Assembly (NCBI RefSeq): GCF_000982955.1
Contig: NZ_KQ058821.1
Coordinates: forward strand, 1-64,000
DNA from: Micromonospora sp. HK10
Lineage (GTDB): Bacteria; Actinomycetota; Actinomycetes; Mycobacteriales; Micromonosporaceae
DNA length: 64,000 nucleotides
Reading direction: 5' to 3'
Shown here: positions 16,573-23,978 of the stretch, piece after piece
How positions within the stretch are numbered: the first letter of the stretch is position 1
Layout of the letters: every line of letters begins with the position of its first letter
The notes under the pieces: generated by a model
What the model saw: only the letters and a program-made list of their open reading frames with translations
What the model was told of the DNA's origin: nothing
The model's database searches: none
Position numbers and translations under genes: made by a program

Positions 16573-16677
16573 TTTGCGACGGACCCGGGGCCCGGCCGCG
16601 GGGCGGCTTCGCGACGGACCGGGGCCCGGCCGCGGGGTGGCTTTGCGACGGCCCCGGGGCCCAGCTGCGGGGGCGGC
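16573..16677. repeat. three tandem ~35-bp GC-rich repeats
   Basis: Units at 16573-16607, 16608-16641 and 16642-16677. Each starts TTTGCGACGG or TTCGCGACGG, continues with CCGGGGCCC, and ends GGGGCGGC or a close variant. They fill the space between the cold-shock terminator and the end of the minus-strand gene 16695-16892. No coding role is seen. Confidence 0.8.
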
Positions 16678-16694
16678 GTATCCGGGCGGCCGGC

Positions 16695-16892
16695 TCAGCC
16701 GCGGGAGCGGCGGGCCCGCATGCCCCACCAGAGCGCGACGAGTCCGATCAGGACGACCACCGGGCCGACGGCCGCGGCGGGCCGCTGGTCGGTCAGCACG
16801 CTGTCGCCCACGTAGCCCAGCCCCTGCACGGTCCAGAGGGCGCCGAGCACCACGGCCAGCAGCCCCACGGTGAGCCGGAACCAGCCCCTCAT
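16695..16892 (-). CDS. small two-helix membrane protein
   Basis: 65 residues. Two hydrophobic helices (LTVGLLAVVLGALWTVQGLG and AAVGPVVVLIGLVALWWGM) flank a short polar loop containing DSVLTDQRPA, with a basic tail RARRSRG. The ATG is preceded by GAGGGGGAACG, the same style of Shine-Dalgarno as the F420 oxidoreductase gene. It resembles short actinomycete membrane proteins of unknown function. The two tandem-repeat arrays on either side are its only remarkable context. Confidence 0.75.
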   Translation of the reverse strand: MRGWFRLTVGLLAVVLGALWTVQGLGYVGDSVLTDQRPAAAVGPVVVLIGLVALWWGMRARRSRG

Positions 16893-16949
16893 CGTTCCCC
16901 CTCGCTCGACGCCCGCCCCGCCCCAGCATGCCGGGCGGCGCCGCTCAGC

Positions 16950-17051
16950 GCGGGCGCCGCGCCGTCCGGCCGGGCGGCACGGGTCCTGGCGGGCGCCGCC
17001 TCGTGCGGCCGGACGGAACCGGTCCTGGCGGGCGCCGCGTCGGGCGGGCCG
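16950..17051. repeat. tandem 39-bp GC-rich repeats
   Basis: Repeats with an exact 39-bp period starting at 16950, 16989 and 17028 (third copy partial). Each begins GCGGGCGCCGC and the first two end with GGTCCTG. They sit directly after the end of the minus-strand aldo/keto reductase gene and before the small membrane gene start. Confidence 0.8.
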
Positions 17052-17052
17052 G

Positions 17053-18036
17053 TCACCACCGGTCGTGCACCTGCGGGCGGATCAGCTCGTCGTAGGTGGC
17101 GCGGACGGCGGTCAGCTCCACCTCGGTCAGCGGCGGCAGGTCGGCGGCGGCCGCGTTGCGCCGGGCCTGCTCGGCGTTGCGGGCGCCGGGGATGACCACG
17201 GTGACGCCGGGCTGGTCGAGGATCCAGCGGAGCGCGAACTGCGCCATCGTGCGGTCCGCGCCGACCAGCGGGGCGAGCCGGCGCACGGCGGCCAGGCCCA
17301 GGTCGTAGTCGACCCCGGAGAAGGTCTCCCCGACGTCGAACGACTCGCCGTGCCGGTTGAAGGTCCGGTGGTCGTCGGCCGGGAAGGTGGTGTGCTCGTC
17401 GTACCGGCCGGAGAGCAGGCCGCTGGCGAGCGGCACCCGGGCGATGATGCCGACCCCGGCCGCCGCGGCGGCGGGCAGCACCCGCTCCAGCGGCTTGAGC
17501 CGGACCGCGTTGAGGATGATCTGCACGCTGGCCACGCCCGGCCGGGCGATCGCGGTGAGCGCCTGGTCGCAGGTCTCCACGCTGACCCCGTACCCGGCGA
17601 CGCGTTCCTCGGCGACCAGGGTGTCCAGGGCGTCGAAGACCCGGTCGTCGGCGAAGACGGCGCTGGGCGGGCAGTGCATCTGCACCAGGTCGAGGGTGTC
17701 CACCCCGAGGTTGGCCCGGGACCGGTCGGTCCAGGACCGGAAGTTGTCCAGCGTGTACGCCTCGGGCGTCTGCGGCACCCGCCGGCCCATCTTGGTGGCC
17801 ACGGTCAGCCCGTGCCCCGGGTGCTCGCGCAGGAACCGGCCGATCAGCTGCTCGCTGCGGCCGTCGCCGTACACGTCGGCGGTGTCCAGGAAGGTGACCC
17901 CGGCGGCCACGGCGGCGGCCAGTACGTCCAGGGCCGCGCCCTCGCTGACCTCACCCCAGTCGGCGCCGAGCTGCCAGGCGCCGAGTCCGACGATGCCGAC
18001 GTGCCGGCCGAGCCGGTCGAAGCTGCGCTGTTCCAC
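17053..18036 (-). CDS. aldo/keto reductase
   Basis: 327 residues in the AKR TIM-barrel fold. The catalytic tetrad is visible: Asp and Tyr in FLDTADVYGDGRSE, Lys in VATKMG, and His in LVQMHCPP. The C-terminal NADP(H)-binding region has VIPGARNAEQARRN. The GTG start (VEQRSFDRLG) is chosen because residues upstream are unrelated. It is divergent from the Tam-like methyltransferase, with an operator-like palindrome between them, so both may respond to the same regulator. The substrate is unknown. Confidence 0.88.
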   Translation of the reverse strand: MEQRSFDRLGRHVGIVGLGAWQLGADWGEVSEGAALDVLAAAVAAGVTFLDTADVYGDGRSEQLIGRFLREHPGHGLTVATKMGRRVPQTPEAYTLDNFRSWTDRSRANLGVDTLDLVQMHCPPSAVFADDRVFDALDTLVAEERVAGYGVSVETCDQALTAIARPGVASVQIILNAVRLKPLERVLPAAAAAGVGIIARVPLASGLLSGRYDEHTTFPADDHRTFNRHGESFDVGETFSGVDYDLGLAAVRRLAPLVGADRTMAQFALRWILDQPGVTVVIPGARNAEQARRNAAAADLPPLTEVELTAVRATYDELIRPQVHDRW

Positions 18037-18091
18037 GACTGCGAGCCTAGTGATCCCCTTGCCCGGCCGCGCGCCGACCCGTACCGTCCAA

Positions 18092-18111
18092 CAAGACGTA
18101 CGTACGGTTTG
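18092..18111. promoter_or_regulatory. palindromic operator in a divergent promoter region
   Basis: A 10-bp perfect core CGTACGTACG (18097-18106) with partially symmetric flanks CAAGA and GTTTG, 16 of 20 positions symmetric. It lies between the divergent aldo/keto reductase and methyltransferase genes, just before the latter's GGAGG. This form is common for TetR-family operators. No TetR gene is adjacent. Confidence 0.5.
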
Positions 18112-18120
18112 GAGGCCGCC

Positions 18121-18948
18121 ATGTGGGACCCGAGCACCTATCTGCGCTACGGCGACGAGCGCTCCCGACCCTTTCACGACCTGCTCGCCCGGGTCGGCGC
18201 GGAGCGGCCCCGGGCGGTCGTCGACCTCGGCTGCGGCCCGGGCAACCTGACCGCCACCCTCCCCGGGCGCTGGCCGGGCAGCCGCGTCGCCGGCCTGGAC
18301 TCCTCCGCCGAGATGATCGCGCAGGCCAGCGCCAAGGCACGCGTGCGCGATATGGCGTCGGGCCGCGTCGGGGCCGAGCCGGTCAGCTTCGCCGTCGGTG
18401 ACGTCCGGTCCTGGCACCCGGAGCCGGACGTCGACGTGGTGGTCTGCAACGCCGTGCTCCAGTGGGTGCCCGGCCACCGGGAGCTGCTCACCCGCTGGGT
18501 CGCCGAGCTGCCCACCGGCGCCTGGCTCGCCGTGCAGGTGCCGGGCAACTTCGACGCGCCGTCGCACCGGGCGCTGCGCGAGGTCGCCGGGCGGGACCGG
18601 TGGCGCGACACCCTCACCCCGCTGCTGCGCGAGGCCCCCGTCGACGACCCGGTCGGCTACGCCACGCTGCTGGCCGGTGCCGGCTGCGCGGTCGACGCCT
18701 GGGAAACTACCTACGTGCACCTGCTCCCGGCCGCCGCCGCGGACCACCCCGTGCTGACCTGGATGGAGGGCACCGCGCTGCGCCCGGTCCGGGCCGCGCT
18801 GGACGCCGCCGGCTGGGCCGACTTCCGGGCCGAACTGGGGGTACGGCTCGCCGAGGCGTACCCGGTCCGGCAGGGTCAGGTGTACTTCCCGTTCCGCCGG
18901 ATCTTCGTGGTGGCCCGCACCGGCGCGCACGCAGAGGAGAACCCGTGA
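18121..18948 (+). CDS. trans-aconitate 2-methyltransferase-like SAM methyltransferase
   Basis: 275 residues. The start MWDPSTYLRYGDERSRPFHDLLARV is the typical opening of the Tam family. SAM motif I is VVDLGCGPGNLTATL, followed by VAGLDSSAEMI and a VVCNAVLQWV motif as in Tam (the NAxLQW segment). Tam methylates trans-aconitate, removing an inhibitor of the TCA cycle. Family membership is clear, while the exact substrate here is inferred. GGAGG precedes the ATG. Its stop overlaps the deaminase GTG (GTGA), so both are probably one operon. Confidence 0.85.
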   Translation: MWDPSTYLRYGDERSRPFHDLLARVGAERPRAVVDLGCGPGNLTATLPGRWPGSRVAGLDSSAEMIAQASAKARVRDMASGRVGAEPVSFAVGDVRSWHPEPDVDVVVCNAVLQWVPGHRELLTRWVAELPTGAWLAVQVPGNFDAPSHRALREVAGRDRWRDTLTPLLREAPVDDPVGYATLLAGAGCAVDAWETTYVHLLPAAAADHPVLTWMEGTALRPVRAALDAAGWADFRAELGVRLAEAYPVRQGQVYFPFRRIFVVARTGAHAEENP

Positions 18949-19970
18949 CCGACCTGTCCACCTTCATCGCCGGCCTGCCCAAGGCGGAGCTGCACGTGCA
19001 CCACGTCGGCTCCGCCTCGCCCCGGATCGTCGCCGAGCTGGCCGCCCGGCACGAGGGACGCAGCCCGGTGCCGGCCGACCCGGAGGCGCTCACCGACTAC
19101 TTCGCGTTCCGCGACTTCGCCCACTTCGTCGAGGTCTACCTCAGCGTGGTCGACCTGATCCGGGACGCCGACGACGTCTGGCTGCTCACCCACGAGGTGG
19201 CCCGGGAACTGGCCCGGCAGCAGGTGCGCTACGCCGAGCTGACCGTCACCCCGTACTCCCACGTGCACCGGGGGATTCCCGCGCCGGCGTTCTGCGAGGC
19301 CATCGAGGACGCCCGTAAGCGCGCCGAGGCCGACTTCGGCATCGCCCTGCGGTGGTGCTTCGACATCCCCGGCGAGGCCGGGCTGCCGGCCGCCGAGCAG
19401 ACCCTGCGGATCGCCCTGGAGCAGCGGCCCGACGGGCTGATCAGCTTCGGGCTCGGCGGCCCCGAGATCGGCGTGCCCCGGCCCCAGTTCAAGCCGTACT
19501 TCGACCAGGCCCGCGCGGCCGGGCTGCGCTCGGTGCCGCACGCCGGCGAGACCACCGGCCCGGAAACCATCTGGGACGCGCTGCGCGAGCTGGGCGCCGA
19601 ACGGATCGGGCACGGCATCTCCGCCGCGCTCGACCCCGAGCTCCTGGCCCACCTGGCCGAACGGCAGATCCCGCTGGAGGTCTGCCCCACCTCCAACGTC
19701 CGTACCCGGGCCGTGTCGCGCATCGAGGAGCACCCGCTGCCGCAGCTCGTCCAGGCCGGCGTGCTGGTCACCATCAACTCCGACGACCCGCCGATGTTCG
19801 GCACCACCCTCGACAACGAGTACGCGGTCGCGGCCCGGCTGCTCGACGCCGGCCCGGAAGGGATCGCCGCGCTGGCCCGCAACGCGGTGACCGCGTCGTT
19901 CCTGGAGCCGGCCGAGCAGGCCCGGCTCAGCGGCGAGATCGACGCCTACCTGGCGGCCGCGCCGCGCTGA
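18945..19970 (+). CDS. adenosine deaminase-family metal-dependent hydrolase
   Basis: 341 residues of the amidohydrolase-type ADA fold. Metal and catalytic residues are seen in ELHVHHVGS (HxH, although the usual EGS of true adenosine deaminases is VGS here), SVPHAGE (His and catalytic Glu), GAERIGHG (His) and INSDDP (Asp). The variation after HxH means deamination of adenosine specifically is uncertain; a related aminonucleoside or adenine-like substrate is possible. It is translationally coupled to the Tam-like methyltransferase. It overlaps the end of a convergent small membrane gene by 44 bp. Confidence 0.85.
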   Translation: MTDLSTFIAGLPKAELHVHHVGSASPRIVAELAARHEGRSPVPADPEALTDYFAFRDFAHFVEVYLSVVDLIRDADDVWLLTHEVARELARQQVRYAELTVTPYSHVHRGIPAPAFCEAIEDARKRAEADFGIALRWCFDIPGEAGLPAAEQTLRIALEQRPDGLISFGLGGPEIGVPRPQFKPYFDQARAAGLRSVPHAGETTGPETIWDALRELGAERIGHGISAALDPELLAHLAERQIPLEVCPTSNVRTRAVSRIEEHPLPQLVQAGVLVTINSDDPPMFGTTLDNEYAVAARLLDAGPEGIAALARNAVTASFLEPAEQARLSGEIDAYLAAAPR

Positions 19971-20214
19971 CCGGACCCGACGGCACCGGCCGGCGCCGCA
20001 CCTGCGCCGGCCGGTACCGTCCGGCGAGGACCAGTCCGAACCCGGCCAGCACCCCGGCCGACGCCGCCAGCGCGACCAGACCCGGTCGCGGCCCGACGCC
20101 GGCGCGACCCGGGCCGTACGCGAGCACCGGGTCCTGCCAGACGGCGAGGGTGAGGGCGATACCCAGCCCGATCACGGCGGCCCAGCGGAGCAGCCGGCTG
20201 ACGGTCGGCGTCAT
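19927..20214 (-). CDS. small two-helix membrane protein
   Basis: 95 residues. Helix one is LRWAAVIGLGIALTLAVW, helix two LVALAASAGVLAGFGLVLAG, with the loop QDPVLAYGPGRAGVGPRPG between them. The basic, proline-rich C-terminal tail (RYRPAQVRRRPVP onward) runs into the end of the convergent deaminase gene. The start ATG (MTPTVSRLL) follows GAGGTGACC. No known function. It lies 228 bp downstream of the histidine kinase gene on the same strand. Confidence 0.7.
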   Translation of the reverse strand: MTPTVSRLLRWAAVIGLGIALTLAVWQDPVLAYGPGRAGVGPRPGLVALAASAGVLAGFGLVLAGRYRPAQVRRRPVPSGPVSAARPPGRRRSRR

Positions 20215-20441
20215 CACGGTCACCTCACGCCCGGGCTCGACGGGGGAGTGGCGCGCGGCGGGAGCGAGGTGTGGGGGGACCGAACTCCCGCCGCGCGCTC
20301 GGCTCCGCCGGCCGGAGTATTGCGGGGCGTCCCGGCCGACGGAACTGATGGGTTCGTCCTTGATGCTGACAGCTCCGCGGGCCGGCAGGGCCGCCGTTAA
20401 CCCACATCTAAGGAAGACTTGCGGCGGCCCACAGCCGGCGG

Positions 20442-21866
20442 TCAGCGCGGCCGCGGCCAGCGCCGCGCGCGATCGCGCGGCTCCCGGGCGTCCCGGGCCA
20501 TCCGGCCGACCAGCCCGAACCGGTTGACCTGCCGGGGCGTGGCCTCCGGATCGGCCAGCAGCATCACCACACTTGCCCCGCCCAGCCGCGCCCGGTCGAT
20601 GCTCACCGACCCGTTGGCCTGCAGGGCGACCCGCTTGGCGATGTCCAGCCCCAGCCCGGTGGAGCCCTGGTCGCTGGCGCCCCGGCGCAACGCCCGGTCC
20701 GGGTCGGGGATGCCCGGCCCGGCGTCGTCGATCCGGATCGCCACCCAGCCGTCGCGCCGGCTCACCGCCACCTCGAACGCGGTGCCCTGCGGGGTGTAGC
20801 GGAACACGTTGCCGATCACGGCGTCGAGCGCGGCGGCCAGCTCCGCCCGGGGCACCGGGGCGGGGATGCGCAGCTGCGCGCCGACCACCCGGTGCGGGCG
20901 GTTCTGGTCGCCGGCCAGGGCCGACCAGAACACCATCCGGTCCCGGACCACCTCGCTGACGTCGCACCGGGCCGGGGCGGGCTCCTGACCGACGGCCTTG
21001 CGGGTGGTCTTGATCAGCTGGTCGACCTCGCCCTCCAGCGTGACGATGGCCTGGCGGATCCGCCGGATGCCACGGCGGCGGTCCAGCTCCGCCTCGCTGA
21101 ACGTGCCGATGCTGGTGTCGTCGGACTCCAGCGCCTCCGCGTCCAGCCGCAGCGCGGTCAGTGGGGTACGCAGCCGGTGCGAGAGGTCGGCCACCAGCTC
21201 CCGCTCGTCGGCGCGCAGCGCCACCAGTCGCTCCGCCATCCGGTTGAAGGCGTGCCCGGCCGCGGTCAGCTCCCGCGGCCCGGTCGGCTCGACCCGTACC
21301 CCGAGGTCGCCGTCGCCGATCGCGGTGGCCGCCGTGACCAGGTCGCCGGTGGCGTCCACGACCCGGGCGGCGACCCGGTCGACCACGATCACCGCGGCCC
21401 CGATCAGCGCCAACGCCACCGCGAGCAGCAGCAGCCACCGCCCGCCGCCGCCCGCGTCGAGCGCCTTGTCGGGGACGAAGACCTCCACCACGGCGACCCG
21501 GTCGCCGAGCACCACCGGGTCCAGCCGGAGCACCCCGCCGGGCACGTCGGTGACCACCGACTGCCGCTGGGCGGCGGCCCGGGCGAGCGCGGCCTGGTCG
21601 GCCCGGCCGCCCGACTCGTCGGCGCCGATGCCGTGCACGACCGGGCGGGACGCCGGATCGTCACCGCTGGCCGCGACCGCCCGTGCCACCACCGCCGGGT
21701 CGGTGCTGGTGGCCAGCGCGCCGGTGACCAGGGCACCACGGCGGGCCGCGTCGGCGAGCTGTTCGTCCCGGGCCTGCTCGCGCAGGGTGATGCCGAGCGG
21801 GACGAGGAAGGCGAGCGCGACGAGGCTGCACATGCCGGCCGTGAGCCAGGCCAGCGTCAGTCTCAG
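20442..21866 (-). CDS. two-component sensor histidine kinase with HAMP domain
   Basis: About 474 residues. An N-terminal membrane helix (TAGMCSLVALAFLVPLGITL) and an extracytoplasmic domain are followed by a second helix (WLLLLAVALALIGAAVIVV) and HAMP (VVDATGDLVTAATAIGDGDL). The H-box is ELVADLSHRLRTPLTALRL, the N-box IGNVFRYTP, and G boxes DDAGPGI and GSTGLGLDIAKRVA. It should phosphorylate the response regulator encoded just upstream. The likely start is a CTG overlapping the regulator's TGA by three bases. No ATG/GTG fits this position, and the next ATG (21833) falls inside the first membrane helix. The stimulus is unknown. Confidence 0.88.
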   Translation of the reverse strand: MRLTLAWLTAGMCSLVALAFLVPLGITLREQARDEQLADAARRGALVTGALATSTDPAVVARAVAASGDDPASRPVVHGIGADESGGRADQAALARAAAQRQSVVTDVPGGVLRLDPVVLGDRVAVVEVFVPDKALDAGGGGRWLLLLAVALALIGAAVIVVDRVAARVVDATGDLVTAATAIGDGDLGVRVEPTGPRELTAAGHAFNRMAERLVALRADERELVADLSHRLRTPLTALRLDAEALESDDTSIGTFSEAELDRRRGIRRIRQAIVTLEGEVDQLIKTTRKAVGQEPAPARCDVSEVVRDRMVFWSALAGDQNRPHRVVGAQLRIPAPVPRAELAAALDAVIGNVFRYTPQGTAFEVAVSRRDGWVAIRIDDAGPGIPDPDRALRRGASDQGSTGLGLDIAKRVALQANGSVSIDRARLGGASVVMLLADPEATPRQVNRFGLVGRMARDAREPRDRARRWPRPR

Positions 21867-22552
21867 TCCGGCGCCACCAGCCGGAAGCCGACCCCCCGCA
21901 CGGTGCGCAGGTAGCGCGGCTTCGCCGCGGACTCGCCCATTTTGCGGCGCAGCCAGTACAGGTGAACGTCGATGGTCTGGTCCTCGCCGACCGACGGCTG
22001 CCGCCATACCTCCTCCAAGAGTTCCCGCCGGGACACTACCCGGCCGGGACGTGCCGCGAGATAGGCCAGCAGGTCGAATTCCTTGCGGGTCAGCGCCAGC
22101 GGCTCCCCGTCCAGCACCGCGCTGCGCTCGCCGACGTCCACCCGCAGGCCACCCACGGTGTGGACGGCCGGCTGCACGGACCGGCTGGCCCGGCCCGCCC
22201 GGCGTAGCACCGTGGTGATCCGGGCGTCCAGGTGGGCGCCGGTGAACGGCTTGACCATGTAGTCGTCGGCGCCCGCCCGCAGCAGCCGGACCACCGACTG
22301 CTCGTCGTCGCGGGCGGTGGCGATGATGATCGGTACGTCGGTGATGCCCCGCAGCATCCGCAGCGCGTCCGAGCCGTCCAGGTCGGGCAGGCCGAGGTCG
22401 AGCACCACCAGGTCCGGGGTCTCGGCGGCCACCCGGCGCAGCGCGTCCAGCGCCGTGCCGACGGCGTGCACGGCATGCCCCCGGTCGGCGAGGGACCGCA
22501 GCATCGCGCCGCGTACGACGTGATCGTCTTCGACCAGGAGCACGGTGGCCAC
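21863..22552 (-). CDS. OmpR/PhoB-family response regulator
   Basis: 229 residues. The receiver domain has the acidic pair in LLVEDD, the phospho-acceptor Asp in LVVLDLGLPDLDG, Thr in IIIATAR, and Lys in DDYMVKPF. The C-terminal winged helix includes LTRKEFDLLAYLAARPGRVVSR and the recognition helix region TIDVHLYWLRRKMG, ending in VRGVGFRLV. The GTG start opens directly into the first receiver strand. It is the first gene of an operon with the kinase that follows and overlaps it. Targets are unknown. Confidence 0.92.
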   Translation of the reverse strand: MATVLLVEDDHVVRGAMLRSLADRGHAVHAVGTALDALRRVAAETPDLVVLDLGLPDLDGSDALRMLRGITDVPIIIATARDDEQSVVRLLRAGADDYMVKPFTGAHLDARITTVLRRAGRASRSVQPAVHTVGGLRVDVGERSAVLDGEPLALTRKEFDLLAYLAARPGRVVSRRELLEEVWRQPSVGEDQTIDVHLYWLRRKMGESAAKPRYLRTVRGVGFRLVAPD

Positions 22553-22619
22553 GTCAGCACCGTACTCGTCGTGGCAAGTTGATCGCGTTGCGGCGTTCCC
22601 GGGAAGCGGGCAAGCTGGG

Positions 22620-23552
22620 ATGGCGATGACGTTCACCCTGTTCCCGGACGCCCGCCTCACGCTCGCCCGCGAGGCGCTGACCGGCCTGTCGGTGGGGGAC
22701 GCGCTCGGCTCCCGGTTCTTCGTCCCCGGCGGGGCGGTCGCCCCCTGGCCCGACGCGTTGCCGCCGGGCCCGTGGCCGTGGAGCGACGACACGGAGATGG
22801 CGTGTTCCGTGCTCGGGGTGCTCGCCGCGCACGGTCGGATGGAACCCGACGCGCTCGCGCTCGCCCTCGCCGCGCACTACGACCCGGCCCGCCGCTACGG
22901 TGCCGGCGCGGTCGAGCTGCTGGAACTCATCCGCGCCGGCACGCCCTGGCCGGTCGCCGCCGCGGCGGCATTCGACGGGCAGGGCTCCTACGGCAACGGC
23001 GCGGCCATGCGCGTGGCCCCGCTCGGCGCCTGGCACGCCGACTCCGTCCGGCGCGCCGCCGACCAGGCCCGCGCCTCGGCCGAGGTCACCCACGCCCACC
23101 CGGAGGGGATCGCCGGGGCGGTGGCCGTGGCGGCGGCCGCCTCGCTGGCCGCCCGAGCCCGGCTCGACGGCGACCGGCCCGAGCCGGCCCGGCTGCTCGC
23201 CGCGGTGGCCGGCGCGCTGGATCCGGCCGGCGAGGTGCACCGGGGCATCCGGCGGGCCACCGCGCTGCTCGGCCGCCCGGCGGTCGAGGTGGCCGCGGCG
23301 GTGGGCAACGGCTCGCGGATCACCGCGCAGGACACCGTCCCGTTCACCCTCTGGGTCGCGGCCACCCTGCTGCACGACTACCCGGCCGCGATCCGCGCCT
23401 GCGTCGAGGCCGGCGGCGACGTCGACACCACCGCGGCGATCGCCGGCGGCGTGGTCGCCGCGTACACCGGGGTGGGCACCCCGGGCGGCGTGCCGGAGGG
23501 CTGGCTGGCCGCCCGCGAGCCCCTACCCGCCTGGCTCACCACCGCCGCCTGA
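22620..23552 (+). CDS. ADP-ribosylglycohydrolase family protein
   Basis: 310 residues. The Mg2+ site of the ADP-ribosylglycohydrolase fold is seen in LSVGDALGS, WSDDTEMA and the C-terminal GGDVDTTAAIAGG; the middle motif SYGNGAAMRVAPLG is also a family mark. Members remove ADP-ribose from proteins such as dinitrogenase reductase, or act on other ADP-ribosylated targets. No partner ADP-ribosyltransferase gene is nearby, so the target is unknown. It is divergent from the two-component operon, sharing a 67-bp intergenic region. Confidence 0.88.
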   Translation: MAMTFTLFPDARLTLAREALTGLSVGDALGSRFFVPGGAVAPWPDALPPGPWPWSDDTEMACSVLGVLAAHGRMEPDALALALAAHYDPARRYGAGAVELLELIRAGTPWPVAAAAAFDGQGSYGNGAAMRVAPLGAWHADSVRRAADQARASAEVTHAHPEGIAGAVAVAAAASLAARARLDGDRPEPARLLAAVAGALDPAGEVHRGIRRATALLGRPAVEVAAAVGNGSRITAQDTVPFTLWVAATLLHDYPAAIRACVEAGGDVDTTAAIAGGVVAAYTGVGTPGGVPEGWLAAREPLPAWLTTAA

Positions 23553-23650
23553 CCACCGCGCCGTCCCTCGAGCCAGCGTCCAGCAGCCGTAGCGCAGACC
23601 GGAGGGCTGGCGCAGCCTGCGAGCGCCTACCCCGGCTCACCGCCTCCGCC

Positions 23651-23734
23651 TGGCCTGCGGCGCCGTCCCTGGCCTGCGGCGCCGCCCCCTGGCCTGCGGC
23701 GCCGTCCCCTGGCCTGCGGCGCCGTCCCCTGGCC
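23651..23734. repeat. four tandem ~20-bp repeats
   Basis: Copies TGGCCTGCGGCGCCGTCCC(C) at 23651-23669, 23670-23689 (with CGCC), 23690-23709 and 23710-23729, then the start of a fifth. They are nearly identical to one another, which points to recent slippage expansion. Confidence 0.9.
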
Positions 23735-23852
23735 GCGCCCACCACCCGCAGCCGGAGAAGCGACCGCGGCCCCCGAAACACACCCACCGACCTGAACCTT
23801 CACCCCGCTTCCCGATGTCGCGCCGCGCCTCGTCTCGCCAGCGCAGGAATCC

Positions 23853-23904
23853 GAGATCTTGGTACGGAACGGCCCCTCTGGGGGCACTTTCCTTCCAAGA
23901 TCTC
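23853..23904. repeat. REP-like stem-loop with GATCTTGG arms
   Basis: Outer arms GAGATCTTGG and CCAAGATCTC pair perfectly. An inner GCCCC/GGGGC hairpin caps a partly paired internal region, giving a 52-nt stem-loop. I recall similar GATCTTGG-containing intergenic elements from Micromonospora genomes, but cannot confirm copy number here. It might act as a terminator for one or both convergent genes. Confidence 0.6.
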
Positions 23905-23978
23905 CGACGTTCCTACTTGTTGAGAGGCGGATTCCGTTCAATGGGCGATCTTGCGCCTTGGTATGGAGGTTGTGCGGT

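Larger units (their letters stand above)
23553..23978. other. gene-poor stretch with repeats and a long hairpin
   Basis: About 426 bp lie between the ADP-ribosylglycohydrolase stop and the end of the YcnI-like gene. The first part holds a 20-bp tandem array (23651-23734). The second part holds a long imperfect hairpin (23853-23904) and AT-richer sequence containing a second copy of GATCTTG at 23945. Open frames here are low-complexity or antisense and lack Shine-Dalgarno or recognisable domains. I see no gene. Confidence 0.6.

Noticed and set aside
23553-23926. Open frames on both strands in the region after the ADP-ribosylglycohydrolase gene.
   Set aside because: They run through the 20-bp tandem array and lack start signals and domains.
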